A DNA stretch of 52,409 nucleotides from the NCBI GenBank assembly GCA_002070955.1, contig MWEK01000032.1, forward strand, positions 1 to 52,409, given 5' to 3'. A program made the translations under genes and the position numbers. This stretch comes from Planctomycetes bacterium ADurb.Bin069 (GTDB lineage: Bacteria > Planctomycetota > UBA8108 > UBA8890 > UBA8898). The notes under the pieces are model-generated. The model had not been told where the DNA came from. It ran no database searches and saw only the letters and a program-made list of their open reading frames with translations. Shown here in pieces: positions 16,731-25,519 of the stretch; the first letter of the stretch is position 1; every line of letters starts with the position of its first letter.

Positions 16731-17402
16731 CTACCGGAGGATCACAATCTCCACGCGCCGATTCTTCTGGCGGCCCGCGGTGGTCTCGTTCGCCGCGACG
16801 GGCTTGTGGAAGGCCCACCCCTCGACATGCATCTGGCGCGGGTCGACGCCCTTGCTCTCCAGGAACCTGAGGACCGCGGAGGCCCGGTCGCAGGAAAGCT
16901 CCCAATTCGAGGGATACTTGGCGCGCGTCGCCTTGATGGGCTCGTTATCGGTATGGCCCTCGATGCGGATTTCCAGGCCGCGGTACTTCGCCTTCAGGAT
17001 GTCGGCCACCTGCACGAGGGTTTTCTTGCCGCGCTCGGTGAGCTCGCTGCTGCCCGAGCTGAAGAACACCTGGTCGCTCAGAACGACGCGCGTGCCCGTC
17101 TTGTCCTCGATGACTTCGACGTCGGGCACCACGTCGAAGGCGCCGCGCGGAACGACCTGCGCCGCCGCCGGCGCCGGCCGCCCCCGCTCGTAGGCGGCGA
17201 GCTGCTCCTTCAACCGCTGGATCTCCATGTCCCGGTCGACGACGTCCTTGTGCGCCGCCTCCGCCTTGGCCTGGAGCGAGCGGTTCTCCTGAAGCAGCCG
17301 CGAATTGTCTTCCTTCAGGCGCTGATTCATCCGCTGCACGTCGGAAATCGCGCACCCCACGCTGCACAGCAACACCAACGCCGCCAAACCGCCGCGCGCC
17401 AT
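16731..17402 (-). CDS. OmpA-domain lipoprotein with coiled coil
   Basis: A 223-residue lipoprotein. The signal peptide ends in the lipobox LCSVGC (lipidated Cys17). Residues 20-85 form a coiled coil (QRLKEDNSRLLQENRSLQ and repeats), followed by an Ala/Pro hinge. The C-terminal OmpA/MotB peptidoglycan-binding domain (about 100-223) has FFSSGSSELTERG, IEGHTDNEP and NWELSCDRASAV, carrying the Asp and Arg that bind diaminopimelate. GGAGGTCGAT precedes the ATG at 17402. It sits between prepilin peptidase and pilT, so it could anchor the pilus machine to peptidoglycan; a general Pal-like role is also possible. Confidence 0.88.
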   Translation of the reverse strand: MARGGLAALVLLCSVGCAISDVQRMNQRLKEDNSRLLQENRSLQAKAEAAHKDVVDRDMEIQRLKEQLAAYERGRPAPAAAQVVPRGAFDVVPDVEVIEDKTGTRVVLSDQVFFSSGSSELTERGKKTLVQVADILKAKYRGLEIRIEGHTDNEPIKATRAKYPSNWELSCDRASAVLRFLESKGVDPRQMHVEGWAFHKPVAANETTAGRQKNRRVEIVILR

Positions 17403-17580
17403 ATCGACCTCCTTGTGACTGCTCGCCGGCGCGGGCGCCCCGCGGATCCCCTCGGGAGGAACCCCGCCGCAAGCCCACACCGCGGCGCGCTGCATTCTCT
17501 CCGCGGCGCGAGGCGCCGTCCCGGCCGCGGGTATAGCTTACGAAAAACGAACCGCGGATGCAATGGCGCCTGGTCGCGGC

Positions 17581-18678
17581 TCACCCCATCGCAAGCAGGT
17601 TCTTGTACCATTCGAGAAACAGGCCCAGCTCGCGCCGGCCCAGCACCGCCGCCGCCGCGCCCGCGATCAGGAAGGGGCCGAAGGGCAATTGCCGCTCCCG
17701 GGTGAAGACGTATTTCGCCGCTCCGATCGCCGCGCCCAGCAACGAGGCCAACGCCAACGTCCAGAGGATTCCGCCCGGGCCCGCGAGGGCGCCCAAGAGC
17801 GCCATCAGCTTCACGTCTCCGAACCCCATCGCCTCTTGCGCGAACGCCCGGCGGCCCAGCACCCGGATCAGCCCCGTGATTCCCGCGCCGGCGCCGGCCC
17901 CGACGAGGGCCGCGAATCCGGCCGGCCCCGGAAACCGCGCCGCGCTATGCGGGGCCGCGGCCAGGGCGGCGCACGCCGCTCCGGCGGCGGCGGCGAACAT
18001 GTAGACGGACACCCCGGACCAAAGAAAATGCCCGCGGCTCTCCCACGCCGTGCGGCGGCGCCCCCATTCGCCGCACAGGAGGCCCGCCGCCGCGCCCCCC
18101 AGCACCGTCGCCGCCGCGGCGGCCTTGGGGCCAAGGCCGAGCCCGCCGCCCAGCGCCGCCGCCGCGGCTTCCAGAAGCGCGCCGCCCAGCGTGTCCTGCC
18201 CCGGTCCGAAGGGGCTGTCCGACAGCATGAAAAACCAGGGCGCGACCGCGAGCAGAGGCAGCACGATCTCGTCGGGCAGCAGCATCAGCTCCAGATCGAT
18301 GCAGGCGGCGACCAGAAGCCCCCACGCCACCGCCAGCCAGAAAAGAAACGCGGCCCAGGCCGGGTTCCACTCCCCTCCCGCGGGCAGCACGAACTCGGCG
18401 GCGATCGCCGCCGCCAGCGCCGCCGTCAGGACCTCCACCAGGGTGTACCGGAACGCGATCCGCCCCCCGCAGCGCCGGCACACGCCGCCCAGCAGGCACC
18501 AACTCGCCACCGGCACGTTGTCGAACCACGCCAGCCGCGCGCCGCAACGCGGGCAGCGCGAGCGCGCCGGCGCGGCCGGACTGAGCCCCGGGCGCGGAAG
18601 GCGCCAGATGCACACGTTGGCGAAACTTCCCAGGCACGCTCCCAGGAGCACCGCGCTCACGATCACAAAAACTTCCAT
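17581..18678 (-). CDS. pilD: Prepilin peptidase / N-methyltransferase (A24 family)
   Basis: A 365-residue polytopic aspartic protease that cleaves and N-methylates type IV prepilins. The N-terminal methyltransferase-linked domain has GSFANVCIWRLPRP and a four-cysteine zinc site (CPRCGARL and CRRCGGRI). The catalytic aspartates lie in AACIDLELMLLPDE and the GxGD-type GFGDVKLM motif. At least seven hydrophobic segments are seen. The protein is longer than average because of an Ala/Gly-rich insertion of about 90 residues between the two Asp motifs. I chose the ATG at 18678, just before the first helix. It is the first gene of the pilus block and diverges from nadB. Confidence 0.93.
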   Translation of the reverse strand: MEVFVIVSAVLLGACLGSFANVCIWRLPRPGLSPAAPARSRCPRCGARLAWFDNVPVASWCLLGGVCRRCGGRIAFRYTLVEVLTAALAAAIAAEFVLPAGGEWNPAWAAFLFWLAVAWGLLVAACIDLELMLLPDEIVLPLLAVAPWFFMLSDSPFGPGQDTLGGALLEAAAAALGGGLGLGPKAAAAATVLGGAAAGLLCGEWGRRRTAWESRGHFLWSGVSVYMFAAAAGAACAALAAAPHSAARFPGPAGFAALVGAGAGAGITGLIRVLGRRAFAQEAMGFGDVKLMALLGALAGPGGILWTLALASLLGAAIGAAKYVFTRERQLPFGPFLIAGAAAAVLGRRELGLFLEWYKNLLAMG

Positions 18679-18723
18679 CGCCGCGGCACGCCTCCCTGTC
18701 GCGCGCGCGCACGCGCACGCAGC

Positions 18724-18753
18724 ATGGTAGCGCAAGCCGATGGCGCATCGCAA
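18724..18753 (-). promoter_or_regulatory. Possible promoter of the pilus block (pilD)
   Basis: On the minus strand TTGCGA (18753-18748) and TACCAT (18729-18724) are spaced by 18 bases, 45 bases upstream of the pilD ATG. The layout matches the one before the Nudix gene at 43413-43442. Confidence 0.4.
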
Positions 18754-18782
18754 GGGCGGTACCGCCTCCGGCGCCCGTGGGT

Positions 18783-18788
18783 TACCAT
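18783..18788 (+). promoter_or_regulatory. -10-like TACCAT just upstream of nadB (leaderless start?)
   Basis: TACCAT ends 6 bases before the nadB ATG, with no Shine-Dalgarno sequence between. The expected transcription start would fall on or next to the ATG. No clear -35 is visible. Confidence 0.35.
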
Positions 18789-18794
18789 TGCCCC

Positions 18795-20432
18795 ATGCTC
18801 AACCGACGCTATCTCTGTTCCTTCGACTCGCGCCGCATCCTTCACCGCTTCACCGATGTCGCCGTGATCGGCGCGGGCGCCGCCGGGCTGCGCGCCGCTT
18901 GCGAAATCGCGGCGCGCGACTCGGCGGCGGTCACGGTCATCGCCAAGGGGCCGCTTCAGGATGCCAACACGAGCCGCGCCCAAGGCGGCGTCGCCGCCGT
19001 CCTCATGCCCGAGCGCACCGGCGACAGCACCGAGCTGCACATCCAGGACACCCTCGCCAGCGGGTGCGGCTTGGCCGACAAGCCGATCGCCGAGATCACG
19101 ATCCGAGAGGGCGTCGACCGCGTGCGCGAGCTGATCGACTGGGGCGCCGAGTTCGATCGGAAGGACGGCGCCATCCACTTCACCCAGGAAGGCGGGCACC
19201 GCAAGCCGCGCATCGCCCATGCCAGGGGCGATGCCACCGGCCGCGAGGTTCTGAACGTCCTCGCCCGGCGGGTCGCGGCCCAGCCGTCCATTCAGGTCTG
19301 CGAGGGTGCGTACGTTCTGGACCTGATCACCGAGAACGGACGCTGCACGGGCCTGCTCACCTGGCGGAACCACGCCGGGCTCGTCGCGATCTGGGCCCGC
19401 GCCGTCATCCTCGCCTCCGGGGGCTACGGCCGCCTGTACCGGGAGAACACCAACGGCCCGCACTCCACGGGAGACGGGGCGGCCGTCGCGTACCGCGCCG
19501 GCGCCGAGCTCAAGGACCTGGAGTTCGTGCAGTTCCACCCCACGGCCCTCTATATCGCCGGCGCCGAGCGCTTTCTCATCACCGAAGCCGCCCGCGGGGA
19601 GGGCGGCGTGCTCAAGGACGCCGCCGGCGTCCGCTTCATGCCGTCCTACCACCCCATGGCCGAACTCGCCCCGCGCGATGTCGTCGCGCGCGCGATTCTC
19701 GACCGCATGAACAAGACGTCCCAGCCCATGGTCTTCCTCGACCTGACGGGCATCGGCCGGGAAAAGCTCGCGACCTCGTTCCCCGGCATCCTGGCGATCT
19801 GCAGGCGCTTCGACATCGATCCGGTCAGGGAGCCGATCCCCGTCAGGCCCGGCGCCCACTACACCATCGGAGGCGTGGCGGTGGACTCCTGGGGCCGTTC
19901 GACCCTGCCCGGCCTGTACGCCTGCGGCGAGGTCGCCGTGACGGGCCTGCACGGCGCCAACCGCCTGGGCAGCAATTCGCTGCTGGAGGCCCTCGTGTTC
20001 GGCCGCCGCGCCGCGCTCCGAGCCATCGAGGACATCGCGGACGCGCCCGAAGCCTCGCGCCCGCCGGCGCTGCGGGTCGCGACCGGATTCAAACATCGCG
20101 ATCTCGATGTCCTCGACATGCGCCGCAGCCTGGAGAGCCTCATGGCCCGCGAGGTCGGCATCATCCGCACGGGCAGACAACTCGCGGACGCGCGGCGGCT
20201 GCTGGCGCGCTGGAGCGACTGCGTCGCCGAGGTCGAGTTCGGCGACCCGCAGGGCTGGGAACTCCAGAACATGCTCCTTGTGGCCCAGCTCATCGCCGAG
20301 AGCGCGCTCTGGCGCCGCGAGTCCCGCGGCGCGCACTACCGGAACGATTTCCCCTCTCAGGATCCCGCGTTCGCCGCGTCGCTCAGGCTGTCGCGCGCCG
20401 ACGGCCTCTCGCCGCCGGGAGCCTCCGCATGA
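18795..20432 (+). CDS. nadB: L-aspartate oxidase
   Basis: NadB (545 aa) oxidises L-aspartate to iminoaspartate, the first step of de novo NAD synthesis, with FAD. Family features are the Rossmann start VIGAGAAGLRAACEIA, NTSRAQGGVAAV at the FAD site, VQFHPTAL, the active-site ITEAARGEGG, RPGAHYTIGGV and HGANRLGSNSLLEALVFG. A C-terminal helical domain with VGIIRTGRQL follows. The ATG at 18795 is preceded by a -10-like element instead of a ribosome site; a GTG at 18777 is the only in-frame alternative nearby. The stop overlaps the MazG-like gene as ATGA. nadA and nadC are not in the window. Confidence 0.95.
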   Translation: MLNRRYLCSFDSRRILHRFTDVAVIGAGAAGLRAACEIAARDSAAVTVIAKGPLQDANTSRAQGGVAAVLMPERTGDSTELHIQDTLASGCGLADKPIAEITIREGVDRVRELIDWGAEFDRKDGAIHFTQEGGHRKPRIAHARGDATGREVLNVLARRVAAQPSIQVCEGAYVLDLITENGRCTGLLTWRNHAGLVAIWARAVILASGGYGRLYRENTNGPHSTGDGAAVAYRAGAELKDLEFVQFHPTALYIAGAERFLITEAARGEGGVLKDAAGVRFMPSYHPMAELAPRDVVARAILDRMNKTSQPMVFLDLTGIGREKLATSFPGILAICRRFDIDPVREPIPVRPGAHYTIGGVAVDSWGRSTLPGLYACGEVAVTGLHGANRLGSNSLLEALVFGRRAALRAIEDIADAPEASRPPALRVATGFKHRDLDVLDMRRSLESLMAREVGIIRTGRQLADARRLLARWSDCVAEVEFGDPQGWELQNMLLVAQLIAESALWRRESRGAHYRNDFPSQDPAFAASLRLSRADGLSPPGASA

Positions 20433-20719
20433 CCATCCGCGAGTTCCAGCAGCTCATCGAGCGCACCTATTACGAGCGCGATGCCCGCCGGGGCCTCGCG
20501 CTGACCTTCGCCTGGTTCGTGGAGGAAGTCGGGGAGCTGGCCCGCGGCATCGTCCGGCCCGGGCACGCCGCCCTGGAAGGCGAATTCGCCGACGTGCTCG
20601 CGTGGCTCGCCACCCTGGCGTCCCTGCACGGCATCGATCTGGAGCGGGCGGCCGCGGCCAAGTACGGCGCGGGCTGCCCGCGCTGCGGCGGCGCCCCGTG
20701 CCGCTGCGCGCCCGCGTAG
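20429..20719 (+). CDS. MazG-like nucleotide pyrophosphohydrolase with zinc-ribbon tail
   Basis: A 96-residue all-alpha MazG-type protein. The metal-binding EExxE motif is in FVEEVGELARG and the second-helix ExxD motif in EFADVLAWLATLA; such enzymes hydrolyse (d)NTPs to the monophosphate. The C-terminus carries a short Cys cluster (CPRCGGAPCRC), unusual for the family and suggestive of a metal knuckle. It begins at the ATG that overlaps the nadB stop, so expression is coupled to NAD synthesis. Whether its substrate is related to NAD metabolism is unknown. Confidence 0.75.
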   Translation: MTIREFQQLIERTYYERDARRGLALTFAWFVEEVGELARGIVRPGHAALEGEFADVLAWLATLASLHGIDLERAAAAKYGAGCPRCGGAPCRCAPA

Positions 20720-20726
20720 CTCCCCA

Positions 20727-20754
20727 TTGACTTGGACGGACCCGGCGGTACCAT
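20727..20754 (+). promoter_or_regulatory. Promoter for lptF-lptG
   Basis: TTGACT (20727-20732), a 16-base spacer and TACCAT (20749-20754) lie 37 bases upstream of the lptF ATG, which has its own GGAG ribosome site. Confidence 0.5.
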
Positions 20755-20791
20755 GTGATTTCCACGGGGGCCTCCCTGGAGAAAGCCGCGA

Positions 20792-22009
20792 ATGCTCAGG
20801 CGACCGCCGCTCGTCCTCTGGCGCTACATCGGGCTGGAGATCATCGCGATCTTCGCGCTCGCCCTCATCGTCCAGTCCGTCATGAACATCGCCGTCGTCT
20901 CTTTCCAACTCGTCCAGAACGACGGCCTGACTCTGAGCTACATCTGGCCCTTTCTCTCCAAGATCTCGATCCTCTCGACCTACTACACCCTCCCGATTTC
21001 GCTGCTCTTCGCCGTGACCCTCGGGTTCGGGCGCATGGTCGCCGATCGCGAGGTGACGGCCCTCAAGGCCTGCGGCCTTTCGTATCTCCAGCTCATGGCG
21101 CCGGCGCTCATCCTGGGCCTGGTCTGCGCCGTCGCCACGGACTACCTCAATGGGTCCGTGCTCCCCGAGATCGGCTACCAGAAGCGCAACCTAGGCCGGC
21201 GCCTTCTCACGCAGCTCACCGAGCTGGGCGAGGGGACGGACTTCAGGCTGCCGCTCCCCCGCAACATGGGCCGGATCTATTGCGGCCGATACCGGGGCAA
21301 CATCCTCGACGACGTCTTCATCTCCGTGCAGGACATCGGGCGCCTGACGGGCGAATCCGCCGTGGCCTCGGGCCAGGAGTTTCCGATCCAGATCTCGGCG
21401 CGGCGCGCCGAGGTCAGGCGCGTCAACGACAGGCTGCTGGAGGTCGACTTCGACGAAGCCCGCATCGAGGTGCCCGACGATGTCCTCCGGGGCGATAAGG
21501 GCGACTCGCACTTCTTCCAGAAAATCGGCGTCGGCAGGTATCGCCTGCCCATCGCCCTCGCGGGCGCGCAGGAACGCGAGTGCGACCGCGACACGGCGGT
21601 TCTCCGCCGGGAGCTGGCGGAAAACCGCGGCCTGCTGGACGCCGCGCGCGCGCGGATGGAGGCGGAGCGGGACATCGAGGCCCGCCGGCAGCTCGCCCAG
21701 AAGGCCGAGACGCTGCGCCGCGACATCGCCCGAGCGCGCATCGAGATCTCCTCCCGCCGCGCGTTCTCCCTTTCATGCCTGTCGTTCCTGTGGGCGGCGG
21801 CGCCCCTCACGTTCCTCTTGAACAACCGGAACCGACTGGTGCCGTTCTTCGCCGGGAACCTCCTGGCGATTTGCGTGTTCTACCCCTGCATGATGATCGG
21901 AACGCAGGCCGCCCGCCACGGCGCGTTCGCCCCCCTCGTGATTCACGCGGGCAACGCGATCCTCTTCGCGGTGGGCTGCGTTCTTCTCCTCCGGCTGCGC
22001 AGGACATGA
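20792..22009 (+). CDS. lptF: LPS export ABC transporter permease, LptF/LptG family (first copy)
   Basis: A 405-residue YjgP/YjgQ-family permease. Three N-terminal helices (about 10-35, 55-80 and 98-120) are followed by a soluble periplasmic beta-jellyroll region and three C-terminal helices (about 325-345, 350-368 and 375-400). It carries the family's coupling-helix region with MVADREVTALKACGLSY. With LptG and the ATPase LptB it would extract LPS from the inner membrane. An Arg/Ala-rich coiled-coil insertion at about 265-320 (RRELAENRGLL...) is unusual. It overlaps lptG by ATGA. Which of the pair is LptF and which LptG is assigned by gene order. Confidence 0.85.
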   Translation: MLRRPPLVLWRYIGLEIIAIFALALIVQSVMNIAVVSFQLVQNDGLTLSYIWPFLSKISILSTYYTLPISLLFAVTLGFGRMVADREVTALKACGLSYLQLMAPALILGLVCAVATDYLNGSVLPEIGYQKRNLGRRLLTQLTELGEGTDFRLPLPRNMGRIYCGRYRGNILDDVFISVQDIGRLTGESAVASGQEFPIQISARRAEVRRVNDRLLEVDFDEARIEVPDDVLRGDKGDSHFFQKIGVGRYRLPIALAGAQERECDRDTAVLRRELAENRGLLDAARARMEAERDIEARRQLAQKAETLRRDIARARIEISSRRAFSLSCLSFLWAAAPLTFLLNNRNRLVPFFAGNLLAICVFYPCMMIGTQAARHGAFAPLVIHAGNAILFAVGCVLLLRLRRT

Positions 22010-23175
22010 GGACCGGTGCCATGCGCGCGTGGAAGTTGCTCACCTCGTTCATGCCCGTCCGCGACCGGTACGTGCTGGAGAATTACCTCTACGCCTACCT
22101 TATCTGCGCGCTCTCCTTCACGGGCCTGTACATCGCCACCGACTCGCTGAGCCGCATCGGCAAGTTCCTGGACGCGCCCGACCCCCTCGTGAAGACCCTG
22201 ATCGACTACTACGGCGTCATGCTCCCGGTGGCCTATACGTATTACCTCGGCCCCCTGCTCACCCTCTCGGCGGGCATGTTCGCCCTGACGCTGCTCAACC
22301 GGAACAACGAACTCGTGCCGCTGAAGTGCTCGGGCATGAGCCTGTATCGCATCGTTGCGCCGATCTTCGCGATGGGACTCCTTTTCGCGGTGCTGACCTT
22401 CGTCCTCCAGGAGTTCGTCATTCCCGCCATGAAGGATGAGATCCGCAGAGTCTACGCCTTCGCCCACAGGAGGCTCGCCAGGGAGGCGCTCGTCCTGGAG
22501 GATGCCGCGGGCGCCCGTTTCTCGGTGCGCAGCTACTGGCCGAAGGACAAGCGCGGCCAGTCGGCCAGAATCGTCATGCGCCCGACCGAGTCCGCCGACG
22601 GCGCCCCCCCCGCCGGCAAGGAGTACGTCGCGGACTGGATCGAGTGGGAGCCCGCCGAGGCCCTGCCCGGCGGCGGGCTGTGGGTCCTCAAACGCGGCCG
22701 CGAGGCGGTCCGGGAGTATCGCTACGATGCGCGCGGCCTCCCCCTGCGCGCGCCGGACAACAAGCTCTGGATCGAGTACGAACGCCTCGCCCTCGACACC
22801 GATCTCCTTCCCGAGGACTTCGAAACCGAGGGCGAAGGCTCACAGTATCTCTCCCTCGCGGAACTCTCGCGCCAGCTCGAGCGGCGCCGCTACGCAGCGC
22901 CGCTCCTCGTCAAGGTGCACCAGCACTGGGCCTATCCCCTGACCCACGTGGTCCTGCTGCTCCTCGGGCTGCCCTTCGTGCTCAACCACAACAACCGCAA
23001 CGTTTTCCTGGGCATTCTGGTGAGCTGCGTCATCTGCGTGGCTTTCTACATCGTCAACGCCATGTGCATCGAGCTCGCCGGCAAGGGCACGCTGCAGCCC
23101 CTCGTGTCGGCCTGGCTCCCCGTCTTGGTCTTCACGGGCCTGGGGGCGGTGCTGTTCGACAACTTGAAAACCTGA
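22006..23175 (+). CDS. lptG: LPS export ABC transporter permease, LptF/LptG family (second copy)
   Basis: A 389-residue permease paralogous to the gene before it, with the same three-helix/jellyroll/three-helix plan. Family motifs include NRNNELVPLKCSGMSLYRI (coupling region) and QEFVIPAMKDEIRR just after the third helix. The C-terminal helices start near HQHWAYPLTHVVLLLLGLP, followed by NHNNRNVFLGI. The ATG at 22006 overlaps the lptF stop; an ATG at 22021 could also serve. LptA, LptB and LptC genes are not nearby, as is common when lptFG form their own unit. Confidence 0.86.
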   Translation: MRTGAMRAWKLLTSFMPVRDRYVLENYLYAYLICALSFTGLYIATDSLSRIGKFLDAPDPLVKTLIDYYGVMLPVAYTYYLGPLLTLSAGMFALTLLNRNNELVPLKCSGMSLYRIVAPIFAMGLLFAVLTFVLQEFVIPAMKDEIRRVYAFAHRRLAREALVLEDAAGARFSVRSYWPKDKRGQSARIVMRPTESADGAPPAGKEYVADWIEWEPAEALPGGGLWVLKRGREAVREYRYDARGLPLRAPDNKLWIEYERLALDTDLLPEDFETEGEGSQYLSLAELSRQLERRRYAAPLLVKVHQHWAYPLTHVVLLLLGLPFVLNHNNRNVFLGILVSCVICVAFYIVNAMCIELAGKGTLQPLVSAWLPVLVFTGLGAVLFDNLKT

Positions 23176-23192
23176 GCGGGGGCGGCGCGCCC

Positions 23193-24167
23193 CTATTCGA
23201 ATTTCCCCCCCATCTCGCCCATGATCTCCTCGACCAGGTCCGCCACGGTCACGATGCCCACGTGCCGCCCGGAGGCATCCCGCACGAACGCCATGCGGTG
23301 CGGCGTGCCCTGGAACCGCAGGAGCGCGCTCCACCCGAGCTCGCTCGTGGCGACCTCGGGGGCGCTCCGCAAAAGCTCGCCCACCGCGGCCGGCGGCTCT
23401 GGGCGGTGCAGGATGTCGAACACGTTGACGAGCCCCGTGAAGTTCTCGCCCGGGACGGCGTACAACGGGACGCGCGTGAACCCCGAGCGCCGCACCGCCG
23501 CCAGAAGCTCCTCCGGCCCCGCGTGCTCCGCCACGCTCACCACGAACTCCCGCGGCGTCATGATGTCGCGCACGATCACCCGGCTGAAGGACAGAAACCG
23601 GCTCACCATCTCGCTTTCCGGCCCGAGGATCGCCGCGCGGGAGTCCGGGTTCAGAAAGAGCTTCTCCAGATCCTGGCGCGTCATGCGCTCGCCCAGCGTC
23701 GTGCGCCCCATGAGCAGGTTGGAGGCCGCGTCGATCAGAAAGACGAGGGGGCTGAAAAGGGCCCGGGAGCCCCGCACGAATCCGGCCAACCGCACCAGGA
23801 ACAGGGTGGGCTGGAGCTGGATGATCGCCTTCGGGAGGAGCTCGATCCAGAAGACGAACAAGATGTTTCCCAGGAAAAACGCCACATACGCCGCCGCGCC
23901 GGAGGCGATCCACGGCACCTGCCGCGCCAGGTACGTCGCCACGAAGGCGGCCAGCGCCGTCGCGGCGTTCATGCCGACGATTCCGCTCGCCACGAAGGTC
24001 TCACGGCGCCGGGCGATGTCCAGCGCCTGCGCGCTGCCCCGCACGCCTCGGCTCGCGAGGTACCGGAGCCGCAGGCCGCTCGCCGACACGATGGCGATCT
24101 CGGCGCCGTTGTACAGGGCCGCCAGCACGCAGCCCGCGAAGAGGAGGGCGCAGAGCAAGCCGGTCAC
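23193..24167 (-). CDS. CNNM/CBS-domain membrane protein lacking the CorC/HlyC domain
   Basis: A 324-residue member of the CNNM (DUF21)/tandem CBS family, linked in other organisms to magnesium or cobalt efflux. The DUF21 membrane domain (about 1-140) begins with GLLCALLFAGCVLAALYNGAEIA and has WIELLPKAI. The CBS pair follows, with VRDIMTPREFVV and SGFTRVPLYAV as the first and FVRDASGRHVGIVTVADLVEE as the second. Unlike its upstream neighbour it ends right after the second CBS, without the C-terminal CorC_HlyC domain. The GTG at 24167 overlaps the neighbour's stop as GTGA, so the two are co-expressed and may form a heterodimer. Confidence 0.85.
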   Translation of the reverse strand: MTGLLCALLFAGCVLAALYNGAEIAIVSASGLRLRYLASRGVRGSAQALDIARRRETFVASGIVGMNAATALAAFVATYLARQVPWIASGAAAYVAFFLGNILFVFWIELLPKAIIQLQPTLFLVRLAGFVRGSRALFSPLVFLIDAASNLLMGRTTLGERMTRQDLEKLFLNPDSRAAILGPESEMVSRFLSFSRVIVRDIMTPREFVVSVAEHAGPEELLAAVRRSGFTRVPLYAVPGENFTGLVNVFDILHRPEPPAAVGELLRSAPEVATSELGWSALLRFQGTPHRMAFVRDASGRHVGIVTVADLVEEIMGEMGGKFE

Positions 24168-25384
24168 GGCGCCTCCTTGCGCAGGCCCACGACGGCGATG
24201 CGCTTGCGCCGGACGACTTGGATCTCGAACTCCCAGCCCTTCCACGCGAACCGCTCCCCGCGCTCCGGCAGGTGGCCGAGGAGTTGAAAGAGCAAACCCG
24301 CCAGGGTTCGCCCGCGGTCCTCGGGCAACCCCAGGCCGAGGTGCTGGTTGATCGTCGCCACCGGAGTGGCCGCGTTGATGACCCATCCGCCCGGCGCCCT
24401 GCGGGTCACCCAGGGCGTTTCGGGCGTGAACTCGTCAGGGTACTCCGATCCCAGCAGCTCCTCCAGTAGATCGTGCATCGACACCAGGCCGGCCACCTGT
24501 CCGTACTCGTCCACCACAATGGCCAGGGACAGCCCCCGGGTCCGCATGACCTCGAAGAGGTTGCCGGCGGTCATGCATTCGGGCGCGAAGTAGACCGGTT
24601 TGAGGGCGGGGGCGATGGCCGGCTCGGGCATCATCAGGACTTGCTTCACGTGCACGCACCCAATGACGGAGTCGATATCCCTGCCCCGCGTCACGGGAAG
24701 GCGCGCGAAGCGCCACGTGCGCGCCAGGCGGCGCACCTCCTCGGGCGGCGTCTGCGCTTGAACGAACATGATGTCGGTGCGCGGCGTCATGAATTCCCTG
24801 AGCGGACGCTGCCTGAAGGCCATGATGCTGCGGAGCACCAACCCCTCGTTCGCGCTGATGGCCTTGCGCTCCAGGGCTTCGTCGACGGCGAAACGCAGCT
24901 CGTCGGCGGTGATCACCGGCACCGGCTTGAAGGGCATGCGCCGCTGGACGGCCCGGCAGCCCCACACGAGCACCGTGACGAGGGGCCGCGCCGCCGTCAT
25001 GAGGGCCAGCAGCGGCAGGGCGACGACGGGCGCCAGCGCCTTGGCGCGGCGCACGGCCACGGTTTTGGGCAGCAGCTCGCCGAAGGCGATGGTCGCGACG
25101 GTGACGATGGCGCCCACCAGGGGCAGGTACGCCGTGCCGAGGTGTTCGTCGGTGAACACCGCGGCGAGCACGTTGATGCCCATGTTGACCACGAGGTTCA
25201 GGCAGATGACGGTGGGAAGGAAGATGTGGAGGTTCCGGTACAGATGCGGCAGCGGCCCCTTCCCGTGGCGGGCCAGTTCGCGGGCTTCGGTGCGGTCGTA
25301 GGCGAAGACCGCCATTTCCGCGCCCGAGAAGAAGGCGGAGCACAGCAAAAGAACGACGATAGCGAGTGCGTAAACCGTCACCAT
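24164..25384 (-). CDS. CNNM/CBS/CorC-HlyC domain protein
   Basis: A 406-residue full-length CNNM-type protein. The DUF21 membrane domain (about 1-165) has VVLLLCSAFFSGAEMAVFAYD and AFGELLPKTVAV. Tandem CBS domains follow, with LREFMTPRTDIMFV, WRFARLPVTRGRD and SLAIVVDEYGQVAGLVSMHDLLEELLG. The C-terminal CorC_HlyC domain (about 325-406) has GWVINAATPVATINQHLGL and GRTLAGLLFQLLGHLPERGERF. Proposed function is divalent-cation extrusion. It is first of a two-gene overlapping unit with the shorter paralogue, convergent with lptG and divergent from the hydrolase gene. Confidence 0.88.
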   Translation of the reverse strand: MVTVYALAIVVLLLCSAFFSGAEMAVFAYDRTEARELARHGKGPLPHLYRNLHIFLPTVICLNLVVNMGINVLAAVFTDEHLGTAYLPLVGAIVTVATIAFGELLPKTVAVRRAKALAPVVALPLLALMTAARPLVTVLVWGCRAVQRRMPFKPVPVITADELRFAVDEALERKAISANEGLVLRSIMAFRQRPLREFMTPRTDIMFVQAQTPPEEVRRLARTWRFARLPVTRGRDIDSVIGCVHVKQVLMMPEPAIAPALKPVYFAPECMTAGNLFEVMRTRGLSLAIVVDEYGQVAGLVSMHDLLEELLGSEYPDEFTPETPWVTRRAPGGWVINAATPVATINQHLGLGLPEDRGRTLAGLLFQLLGHLPERGERFAWKGWEFEIQVVRRKRIAVVGLRKEAP

Positions 25385-25479
25385 GGCGCGTGCGTCTTGT
25401 GGGCCAGCATAGCGGAAGCGCGCCCGTTCCGAAACACCCCGCGGCGCCGGCCGCCCTTCCGCCCCGCGGCGCCGCCGCC

Positions 25480-25485
25480 TACAAT
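25480..25485 (+). promoter_or_regulatory. -10-like TACAAT upstream of the hydrolase gene
   Basis: TACAAT lies 34 bases before the ATG at 25520. A weak -35 (TTCCGC, 25457-25462) is spaced by 17 bases. The gene has a good AAAGGAG ribosome site. Confidence 0.35.
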
Positions 25486-25519
25486 TGCCCCCCTGGGACC
25501 CGCGCGGAAAGGAGCCATC

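Noticed and set aside
23176..23192. Terminator between the convergent lptG and CNNM genes
   Set aside because: Only a weak GGGG/CCCC pairing without a T run fits in the 17-base gap.
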